Shown here: piece by piece, positions 48,972 through 55,957 of the stretch
Layout of the letters: every line of letters begins with the position of its first letter
Numbering within the stretch: the stretch's first letter is position 1
DNA from: Bifidobacterium colobi
Lineage (GTDB): Bacteria > Actinomycetota > Actinomycetes > Actinomycetales > Bifidobacteriaceae
Assembly (NCBI RefSeq): GCF_018555455.1
Contig: NZ_JAFEJU010000002.1
Coordinates: 372,001 to 436,000, forward strand
Reading direction: 5' to 3'
Length of the DNA stretch: 64,000 nucleotides
Notes under the pieces: model-generated
Database searches by the model: none
Told to the model about the DNA's origin: nothing
The model's input: the letters and a program-made list of their open reading frames with translations, nothing else
Translations under genes and position numbers: made by a program

Positions 48972-50354
48972 ATGACTTTTGCATTCCCGAACGATTTCAC
49001 ATGGGGCACTGCCACCGCCTCCTATCAAGTGGAAGGTGCCGCCCATGAAGGCGGACGCACTGATTCCATCTGGGATACGTTCTGCGCCAAGCCCGGCACC
49101 ATTGCGGACGGTACATCCGGCGAGAAAGCGTGCGACCAGTACCACCGTTACATGGAAGACATCGACATCATGAAACGCATCGGCGTAGGCGCCTATCGTT
49201 TTTCAGTGTCCTGGACCCGCATCTTCCCTGAATTCGATGGCCCGGTCAATCAGGAAGGCCTTGACTATTACCTGCGTTTGCTGGATGCCCTGCGTGAGGC
49301 CGGCATCAAGCCAGTGTGCACAATGTACCACTGGGATTTGCCGCAGTACCTGGAAGATCGTGGTGGCTGGCCGAACCGCGATACTGCAAAGCGCTACGCC
49401 GACTATGCAAGAACCTTGGCTCAGGCATTTGGCGATCGCGTAGACACTTGGACCACGCTCAACGAGCCGTGGTGCACCGCCTACCTTGGCTATGGCAATG
49501 GTGTGCATGCGCCAGGCATTAAGGATTACGCCAAGGCATTGGAAGCCGTGCACCATCTGAACCTTGCGCACGGCTTGGGCATTCAGGCCATCCGCTCCGT
49601 GTTGGGCGACGATGCGCGTATGTCCGTCACACTGAATCCAGCGGTCAACATCGCCGAAACCGATGCGCCTGAGGACCTGCTGGCCAAGCAGCGCGCTGAT
49701 TTGATTAACAATGAGGTGTTCTATGGGCCGATGCTGCAGGGGCGTTATGATTCCGGCATCTTCGATGTGACTCGTGACATTACCGATTGGTCCTTTGTCA
49801 AGGATGGCGATATGGAAGAAATCCATCAGCCGCTTGATGTGCTGGGCCTGAACTATTACTCCACCACGCACGTGCGCCATGCCGCGCCCGGCACTGTGAA
49901 TAACGGTCCAGTGCCGGCTCAGGATATCGTTGAGTCCCTGCCGCCTGCAGGCGCATTGACCGCAATGGGTTGGAATCAGGAGCCTCAGGGTTTGACCGGT
50001 CTGCTTACCGAGTTGAGCACACGTTTCCCGGATCTGCCGTTGATGGTCACCGAAAACGGTTCCGCTTGGGATGATGTGGTCACCGAAGATGCCGCAGCTC
50101 CTGGTGGCAAGATTGTTCACGATCCGCAGCGTGTCAACTACATGAATCAGCATATTCAGGCGGTTGCCGACGCTCTCGAAGCTGGGGCCAACGTAACCGG
50201 CTACTATGCATGGTCGCTGTTGGACAACTTCGAATGGGCTCTGGGTCTGAGCAAGCGCTTCGGCATTATTCGTGTGGATTACGACACTGAAGAGCGCATT
50301 TGGAAGGATTCAGCATTGCGATTCAGGGATATCGTTCGAGCGAACGCCATCTAG
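48972..50354 (+). CDS. GH1 beta-glucosidase (operon 2)
   Basis: 460 residues, no signal peptide. FPNDFTWGTATASYQVEGAA, acid/base Glu165 in TLNEPW, nucleophile Glu361 in VTENG, GYYAWSLLDNFEWALGLSKR. Cleaves beta-glucosides in the cytoplasm. GAGGAG lies seven bases before the ATG. Clearly a paralogue of 42047-43450, over the whole length, with a shorter insert near residues 300-325. Both paralogues end an importer operon, so each probably handles the sugar of its own transporter. Confidence 0.95.
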   Translation: MTFAFPNDFTWGTATASYQVEGAAHEGGRTDSIWDTFCAKPGTIADGTSGEKACDQYHRYMEDIDIMKRIGVGAYRFSVSWTRIFPEFDGPVNQEGLDYYLRLLDALREAGIKPVCTMYHWDLPQYLEDRGGWPNRDTAKRYADYARTLAQAFGDRVDTWTTLNEPWCTAYLGYGNGVHAPGIKDYAKALEAVHHLNLAHGLGIQAIRSVLGDDARMSVTLNPAVNIAETDAPEDLLAKQRADLINNEVFYGPMLQGRYDSGIFDVTRDITDWSFVKDGDMEEIHQPLDVLGLNYYSTTHVRHAAPGTVNNGPVPAQDIVESLPPAGALTAMGWNQEPQGLTGLLTELSTRFPDLPLMVTENGSAWDDVVTEDAAAPGGKIVHDPQRVNYMNQHIQAVADALEAGANVTGYYAWSLLDNFEWALGLSKRFGIIRVDYDTEERIWKDSALRFRDIVRANAI

Positions 50355-50374
50355 GGTCGCGGAGAATCATTCTC

Positions 50375-50492
50375 AAACGCCCGCGCAGTTACTGCCTGTT
50401 TGGTCACCAATACAGGCAGTAACTGCGCGGGCGTTTCGTCAAGACGCGCACATACTGCCTGTTCCCGTCCCGATACAGGCAGTAACTGCGCG
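50375..50492. repeat. Two-hairpin repeat, copy B
   Basis: CGCCCGCGCAGTTACTGCCTG, twelve unlike bases, complement; then GACGCGCACATACTGCCTG, unlike loop, ACAGGCAGTAACTGCGCGG. Loops differ between copies but arms agree. Located between the convergent GH1 and aldehyde dehydrogenase genes, so it may end both transcripts. Confidence 0.9.
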
Positions 50493-50493
50493 G

Positions 50494-51972
50494 TCAGCTA
50501 TTGAACCAGCCCGACTTCTCCGGACTCATCTTGAGATTGATCTGCTTCAGTACCGTGTATTCCTTAAGGCCATCAAGACCGCCATCCACTGTGGTACCGC
50601 TTTGCTTATGCGGGCTTACCGGCACGCCTGGCGTCTCATCCATATACGTGTTCGCCCACATTATGCCGGTGTTCACATTGGTGCACACCCGCAGCGCGCG
50701 CCCCATATCGCGTGTGAACACACCGCCAGCGAGACCGTAACTGGTGCTGTTGGCAAGACGAACCGCCTCGGCTTCGTCACTGAAAGTCTGCACGGTGAGC
50801 ACCGGCCCGAAAATCTCCTCACTGACTACGCGCATATGCTCATTGCAGTTCACCAATACGGTCGGCTCGATGAAATAGCCCTTTGCAAAGTCGCCCTTGG
50901 TGATGCGATGCCCGCCGATCAATACCTTGGCACCTTCTGCCTTACCGATTTCAATGTATTCCAGTACATGCTCCATATGACGTTTGGACACCATCGGGCC
51001 AAATTCCGTATCCTCGTCGAGCGGCATGCCAATGCGTATCTTCGGAATCCGCTCTTCAAGCATATGCATGACCTGTTCATAGATGGTGCTCTGCACTAGC
51101 AGTCGGGAACCGGCGATGCATACCTGGCCTTGGCTCAAGAAAATACCGAACATCAGCCGGTCAACCGCCACATCCAGATCGGCATCATCGAAGATAATGA
51201 ACGGCGACTTACCGCCGAGCTCCATAGCATAACGCTTCACGCTGGTCGAGGATTTCGCAATGATATCCTTGCCGGTTGCGGTGCCACCGGTGAAGGTAAT
51301 TTTGGCCACGTCCTCACTTTGAGCCAGTGCCGAGCCGACTTCCGAACCAGAGCCGAGCACCATGTTCACACTGCCGGCGGGGAAGCCTGCCTCTTCCATA
51401 GCCTCCACCATCATCGCGGTTGAAACCGGTGTGAGCGAAGACGGTTTAATCACCACCGTATTGCCAGCGGCCAATGCTGGAGCCATACCGGCAGCCAACG
51501 TGCCCATTGAATAATTCCAGGGAGCCACCACCGCGCACACGCCAAGCGGTTCGCGTACGGTCACGGTCAGCATATCGACATTTTCCGCGGAAGCTGCGCC
51601 TTGCAGTTCGTGTACGAGCGAAGCGTAATAACGGAAAGCACCGCTCGCAGCATAAACATCGTCGTACCTGGTTTCCTTATAAACCCTTCCCATGCTATTG
51701 GTTTCGGCAAGAGCGAGTTCCTCGGCTCTCGCTTCGATCAGGTCGGCGGCTTTATTGAGTAGTTCCGCGCGTTCGTCTGCCGTGAGATGGCGCCACAGTG
51801 AGCCGGGCTTGAATGCTTGTTTGGCTGCTGCGACTGCCATGTTCACATCTTCGGCTGTGCCGCGCGTGGCTTGTGCGAATGTGCTGCCATTGGCAGGGTT
51901 GATGATTTCCGTGACTTTGCCGGACGCAGATTCAACCCAATGTCCGTTAATGTACATATTGATCGTGCGCAT
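50494..51972 (-). CDS. NAD(P)-dependent aldehyde dehydrogenase
   Basis: 492 residues, usual ALDH length. Asn153 in APWNYSM, GSSSEVG-type cofactor loop (VLGSGSEVGSALAQ), Glu251 in MELGGKSPF and catalytic Cys285 in SQGQVCIAGSRL are all present. It oxidises an aldehyde to an acid; the type resembles betaine- or aminobutyraldehyde dehydrogenases but the substrate is not shown. AAAGGAGT precedes the ATG. The MFS gene ends 21 bases upstream on the same strand, so they are probably co-transcribed. Confidence 0.93.
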   Translation of the reverse strand: MRTINMYINGHWVESASGKVTEIINPANGSTFAQATRGTAEDVNMAVAAAKQAFKPGSLWRHLTADERAELLNKAADLIEARAEELALAETNSMGRVYKETRYDDVYAASGAFRYYASLVHELQGAASAENVDMLTVTVREPLGVCAVVAPWNYSMGTLAAGMAPALAAGNTVVIKPSSLTPVSTAMMVEAMEEAGFPAGSVNMVLGSGSEVGSALAQSEDVAKITFTGGTATGKDIIAKSSTSVKRYAMELGGKSPFIIFDDADLDVAVDRLMFGIFLSQGQVCIAGSRLLVQSTIYEQVMHMLEERIPKIRIGMPLDEDTEFGPMVSKRHMEHVLEYIEIGKAEGAKVLIGGHRITKGDFAKGYFIEPTVLVNCNEHMRVVSEEIFGPVLTVQTFSDEAEAVRLANSTSYGLAGGVFTRDMGRALRVCTNVNTGIMWANTYMDETPGVPVSPHKQSGTTVDGGLDGLKEYTVLKQINLKMSPEKSGWFNS

Positions 51973-51993
51973 TATGTACTCCTTTATTAATTA

Positions 51994-53355
51994 TTAATGA
52001 GAACTGTTGTTTTTCTTCGCAATGGAGAGCATGTACCAGGCCCCGGGAAGCGTGAGCAGACCTCCGGCGACAAAAACCCAAGAAATAGGAATGATGTCGG
52101 CAAGCGGGGCAAAGATCAGCATTCCCAGCGGCATGGCGAATGTCGTTATCGTGGTATCAAGCCCGAAGATGCGCCCGACCATCGTCTCGTCGGATTCCGA
52201 TTGCATGATTGTGCGCATTGGGCCAACGCATGTGGCGAATGAGATGCCGCTGACCAAATCAATCAGCAGATAGGTCAACAGGTTTGGTGCCAGTCCGAGT
52301 CCAACAATGGATAGGCCGACTATGGCAACGGAGTAGGCTGCCACCTTCATCTGTGTACGGCTGTTGCTCAGCAACTTGGCACCGAGTGAAGACATCAATG
52401 CGCCACCAAGCAGCATGCCGATACTCCAACCGAGTTCATTGGCCGCGAGCTTGTCCGAGGCTGTGGTGAGATTGATGAATCCAAGCTTCAGGCTGATATC
52501 TGAATATTCGCGGGTCATGAGCAGCAGTGTCAGATTCATTGGAGCAACAGACATGAAGCAGGTAAGCGCATCGCCCAGAATCACGCCTTTCAGCATGGAG
52601 TGGCTCATCGCATATGTAAATCCTGCCTTCAAGTCGGCAAAGGAACGTCGTGCGCCAGCCGCAAGCAGCATTATGGGTCCTTTGCTTTGCCGGGCACCGT
52701 AATTGTTGGCAGTTGCGCTCGCGGCAGATGAAGCGGATGGTGAGGGTTTCTTATGCGTCGGTCGGATGCAGGCGACAAACCCAACACCAATGATTGCCGT
52801 TGTTACATCAATAAGCAGAATCGACCACAATGGCACAATATTGATGAGTACTGCAGCAATGGCCGGTGCTGCAATCAGATTCACTGAATTGATAACACCA
52901 TATATTGAGTTGATGCGCAGCAATTTGCCGGTCGGTGCAATATCCGGGATGAATGCCTGAATCGCGGGCGTTTGGACGCCGCCGCCAGCCGAGCGGATAA
53001 ATAACACGATGAACAATATGGCAAGATTTGCCCATCCCATAGAAAAGCTCACTGACAAGAACACCGTCACCGCGGCGATGATGAGGTCGGGGAGCATAAT
53101 AAGCATTTTGCGGTTGTATCTGTCGGCCATCGAGCCGCCGAATATGGAGACGATGCCCTGAGGCAGTACTCCGAACAAGGTGGCGAGCAGCATGGACCAG
53201 CCGGATTTCTCCTGCAGGACGATCCACCACCATAGTGCATATTGCACGATGTTGGAGCCCAAAAGCGAGAAAGCCTGTCCGGTCAACAGTAGTGTGATAT
53301 GGCGAATCCACAAATCGGGGCCTACTGATGCACGCGATTCGGAAACATAAGGCAT
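51994..53355 (-). CDS. MFS transporter, macrolide/enterobactin exporter-like
   Basis: 453 residues from ATG 53355, with AAGGAA seven bases before; a TTG six codons earlier is less likely. About twelve helices; GGSMADRYNRKMLIMLPDLI is the family's cytoplasmic loop, with FIRSAGGGVQTPAIQAFIPD in the second quarter. A Ser/Ala-rich insert (PSASSAASATANNYGARQSK) lies in the middle loop. Pattern suits MFS_3 exporters (EntS, MefA type). It precedes the aldehyde dehydrogenase, and upstream sits an unusual AT-rich palindrome. Confidence 0.88.
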   Translation of the reverse strand: MPYVSESRASVGPDLWIRHITLLLTGQAFSLLGSNIVQYALWWWIVLQEKSGWSMLLATLFGVLPQGIVSIFGGSMADRYNRKMLIMLPDLIIAAVTVFLSVSFSMGWANLAILFIVLFIRSAGGGVQTPAIQAFIPDIAPTGKLLRINSIYGVINSVNLIAAPAIAAVLINIVPLWSILLIDVTTAIIGVGFVACIRPTHKKPSPSASSAASATANNYGARQSKGPIMLLAAGARRSFADLKAGFTYAMSHSMLKGVILGDALTCFMSVAPMNLTLLLMTREYSDISLKLGFINLTTASDKLAANELGWSIGMLLGGALMSSLGAKLLSNSRTQMKVAAYSVAIVGLSIVGLGLAPNLLTYLLIDLVSGISFATCVGPMRTIMQSESDETMVGRIFGLDTTITTFAMPLGMLIFAPLADIIPISWVFVAGGLLTLPGAWYMLSIAKKNNSSH

Positions 53356-53375
53356 ATACGTGTTCCTTAGCAATA

Positions 53376-53407
53376 CCTATATATACGTAGGTGAATATAT
53401 AGGTGAA
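53376..53407. promoter_or_regulatory. Palindrome and direct repeat upstream of the MFS gene
   Basis: CCTATATAT (53376-53384) pairs with ATATATAGG (53395-53403), and TAGGTGAA occurs twice 12 bases apart (53388, 53400). On the minus strand TTCACC and TATATA, about 16 bases apart, could be the promoter, so a regulator here would cover it. A further dyad CTGAC-GTG-GTCAG is at 53431-53443. Confidence 0.5.
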
Positions 53408-53616
53408 GTGAAAAATGTTCCGTTTACTGACTGACGTGGTCAGAAAAATTCACGAGTTAAACGAAACCAGGCGCATACACCGGAGCGTTGTTGTCCGGCG
53501 TCGAGGCACAACGCAAAGAACACATGGGCTCACCGTATCACGAATGTCTGACCCGTAACGGCTGTGCTTGAGACCAAAGGCATGTGATGAAACGTTTGTT
53601 TTATACGGTTCGCGTG

Positions 53617-53737
53617 AAGCGCCCGCGCAGTTACTGCCTGTATTGGCCACCAAACAGGCAGTAACTGCGCGGGCGCTTCGTTAGGACGCGCACATACTGC
53701 CTGTTCTCGTCCTAATACAGGCAGTAACTGCGCGGGA
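53617..53737. repeat. Two-hairpin repeat, copy C
   Basis: Arms GCGCCCGCGCAGTTACTGCC and complement, then GCGCACATACTGCCTGTTCT and complement. Flanked on the right by GGGAGAGG-TCGGAGTCTTA, nearly as in copy A. It touches the 3' end of the NADP-reductase-like gene. Confidence 0.9.
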
Positions 53738-53750
53738 GAGGTTCGGAGTC

Positions 53751-54371
53751 TTACTTCACAACCTTGAAACCACCGGTCCACTGGGTCTGCTCGGTGACGC
53801 CGAGGATGATCTGCAGGGCACCGTAGCCTTCGAGGTACTGGGCGCGCTTCAGCGGGCCGGCGTCCACGGTCTTCAAGCCGCCAGCTTCAATGAAGGCTGC
53901 GACGGACTTCTTGGCGTCCTCGTCATCGGAAGCCAGCTGCACCACGGTCGGAGCACCATCGTTCTCGCCGGTGGCGAGGGTAGCGGCGAAGGTGGTGTTG
54001 AAGCCCTTGACCACCTTGGAGTTCGGCAGCTTGGCGGCCACGTACTCGGCGGCGGACTTGAAGCCCTCCGGCAGAGCCAGGTCGAAGGTGGTGAAATCAA
54101 TCGGGTTGGCAACGTCCACCACGGTCTTGCCGGCCAGCTGATCGGCGTAGGCGGCGAGCGCTTCGTCGTAGACCGGGAACGGAAGGGCCAGCACCACGAT
54201 GTCGCCGGAGATGGTGGCTTCGCCGAACTTGGCGCCGGTGACACCCTCGGCAGCAGCTGCAGCCTTGTCCGGGTTGCGGTCGATGACCTGCACGGAAGCG
54301 CCGGACTTGACGGCGATGCCCGCCACTGCGGAACCGATGTTGCCTGCGCCGAAGATGGTGATGTTGCTCAT
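53751..54371 (-). CDS. NADPH-dependent F420 reductase-like oxidoreductase
   Basis: 206 residues. Rossmann start MSNITIFGAGNIGSAVAGIA followed by VQVIDRNPDKA, IVVLALPFPVYDEAL, VVDVANPID and VVKGFNTTFA: the NADP oxidoreductase family (pfam F420_oxidored). Bifidobacteria are not known to make F420, so the electron partner is open. AAGGAC lies before the ATG. A longer frame upstream was rejected. Divergent from the PadR gene, 234 bases away with two operator pairs between. Confidence 0.88.
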   Translation of the reverse strand: MSNITIFGAGNIGSAVAGIAVKSGASVQVIDRNPDKAAAAAEGVTGAKFGEATISGDIVVLALPFPVYDEALAAYADQLAGKTVVDVANPIDFTTFDLALPEGFKSAAEYVAAKLPNSKVVKGFNTTFAATLATGENDGAPTVVQLASDDEDAKKSVAAFIEAGGLKTVDAGPLKRAQYLEGYGALQIILGVTEQTQWTGGFKVVK

Positions 54372-54469
54372 GATGAGTCCTTTCGATGTGGGTATGTGCT
54401 TCATACTGCTTTGCGATTGCTTTGGTTGGTGATCCGCTGCGTTCGCGTTGATGCCAGTATGCACCTCAT

Positions 54470-54499
54470 TGAGAGATATTTCAAACTGAGATATATCAG
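54470..54499. promoter_or_regulatory. PadR operator pair at the reductase side
   Basis: TGAGAGATATTTCA (54470-54483) and CTGAGATATATCAG (54486-54499): two GAGATAT sites 16 bases apart. Confidence 0.6.
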
Positions 54500-54580
54500 A
54501 AAGGTTTATATCGATTTGAAAATCGCTGGAATTGCAAGGGTTGTGAGGCGAATCGGATTCTTTGCTCCGGGCGTGTCGTT

Positions 54581-54606
54581 CTGAGATATCTCGTCTTGAG
54601 ATATCA
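54581..54606. promoter_or_regulatory. PadR operator pair at the padR start
   Basis: CTGAGATATCTCG (54581-54593) and TTGAGATATCA (54596-54606), again two GAGATAT sites 15 bases apart. The second overlaps or touches the padR start codon, so autorepression is likely. Confidence 0.65.
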
Positions 54607-55142
54607 TGGAAGGCATGATGAACACGATAGAACTGATGACGTTGGGCTTTCTTTCCGAGGAACCCTTGTGCGGCTACCGCCTGCGCAAGAAGATGGAACA
54701 GCTGCAGGGCTATATGCAGGCGGTCTCCGATGGCACGCTGCATTCGGTGACCAACAAATTCGTCAAGGCCGGCTATATCGGCGAAACCTTCAATGTGGTG
54801 AATGGCCGCCGCCTGCGTGAATTCCATCTCGAAGAGGCCGGACGTGCCAAGCTTATTGAAGAACTGAAGGAAACCAGCGGCTACAACCTCACCAATATCA
54901 CCAAATGGGCGGTGGTCATGTCGTTCCTCTCCGTGATTCCCGATGAGGTTGATCGCCGCGCTGTGCTGCAGCGTCGCCTCGATGTACTCGAATCCGATGT
55001 GCGCCGTCTTTACAGCGATGGCGAAGGCCCAATCGACAACGACAAGGTGGAGGACAAGTACCGCCGCGCCATCATTCTGGTGCACGATGCCGAAATCGAT
55101 GCCGAACGCCAATGGCTGCGGCAGGAACTCGGCGTTGCCTGA
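54606..55142 (+). CDS. PadR-family transcriptional regulator
   Basis: 178 residues. Winged-helix N-terminus NTIELMTLGFLSEEPLCGYR with KKMEQLQGYMQAVSDGTLHS, then VNGRRLREFHLEEAGRAKLI and a coiled-coil C-terminus for dimerisation (QRRLDVLESDVRRLYSD). Start uncertain: ATG 54606 falls in the fourth operator site; ATG 54615 or 54618 follow GGAAGG closely. Controls itself and the divergent reductase if the GAGATAT sites are bound. Confidence 0.85.
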   Translation: MEGMMNTIELMTLGFLSEEPLCGYRLRKKMEQLQGYMQAVSDGTLHSVTNKFVKAGYIGETFNVVNGRRLREFHLEEAGRAKLIEELKETSGYNLTNITKWAVVMSFLSVIPDEVDRRAVLQRRLDVLESDVRRLYSDGEGPIDNDKVEDKYRRAIILVHDAEIDAERQWLRQELGVA

Positions 55143-55199
55143 TGGCATAAGCTGCAAGGAAACGGCACAATAGAAGTACACGCTTCAACAAACATTGCG

Positions 55200-55225
55200 A
55201 GGGCTGTTCGATGCAGAACAGCCCT
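55200..55225. terminator. Hairpin between padR and the ABC gene
   Basis: AGGGCTGTTC / GAACAGCCCT, six-base loop. It probably ends the padR message, though no T-run follows. Confidence 0.5.
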
Positions 55226-55252
55226 GCATGCTATGTGGTGGAAGGAGATGCA

Positions 55253-55957
55253 ATGGCCTATATCGAATTCGACCATGTGGTTAAGGAATATCCAACTGGC
55301 GGCGGCACTCCCATCCGCGCGCTTGATGAAGCCAGCTTCACCGCCGATCAGGGTGAGCTGACAGTGATTCTCGGCCAATCGGGAGCTGGTAAAACCACGG
55401 CATTGAACATCTTGGGTGGCATGGACGTGGCCACTTCGGGGCATGTGGTAGTTGGCGGGCGAGATATTACTGACCTAAGAAAACGTGATCTCATCACCTA
55501 CCGTCGCAACGATATTGGCTTCGTCTTCCAGTTCTACAATCTGGTGCCCAATTTGACCGCGTTGGAAAACGTGGAACTCGCCAGTCAAATCTGCCCTGAT
55601 CATTTCGATCCGGCCGAAACATTGCACAAAGTCGGTCTCGGCGATCGCCTTGATAATTTCCCTGCGCAACTCTCCGGTGGTGAACAGCAGCGTGTATCCA
55701 TCGCGCGTGCGATTGCCAAGAAACCAAAACTCTTGCTATGCGATGAGCCAACCGGTGCATTGGATTACGAAACCGGCAAAGAAGTGCTTGAACTCTTGCA
55801 GGATATTTGCCGAACTCAAGGCATGACGGTGATGATTATCACCCATAATTCCGCACTCGCACCGATGGCGCATAAAGTGATTCGATTCCGCTCCGGCAGG
55901 GTAACTAGTGAGGAAATCAATCCTAATCCCACGCCGATAGCCGATATTGAATGGTAG
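55253..55957 (+). CDS. ABC transporter ATPase, LolD/MacB type
   Basis: 234 residues from ATG 55253 (AAGGAG nine bases before). Walker [16 protein letters not shown]-loop [17 protein letters not shown], signature [15 protein letters not shown] and Walker [13 protein letters not shown], with H-loop ITHNSALAP. This subgroup drives FtsX-fold permeases that export lipids, peptides or drugs. The next gene overlaps its last codons, so the two are translationally coupled. Confidence 0.95.
   Translation: MAYIEFDHVVKEYPTGGGTPIRALDEASFTADQGELTVILGQSGAGKTTALNILGGMDVATSGHVVVGGRDITDLRKRDLITYRRNDIGFVFQFYNLVPNLTALENVELASQICPDHFDPAETLHKVGLGDRLDNFPAQLSGGEQQRVSIARAIAKKPKLLLCDEPTGALDYETGKEVLELLQDICRTQGMTVMIITHNSALAPMAHKVIRFRSGRVTSEEINPNPTPIADIEW

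Noticed and set aside
53751..55181. 476-codon minus-strand frame joining the reductase to sequence beneath padR
   Set aside because: The reductase has its own ATG at 54371 with a ribosome site; the upstream part is antisense to padR and crosses the operator region.
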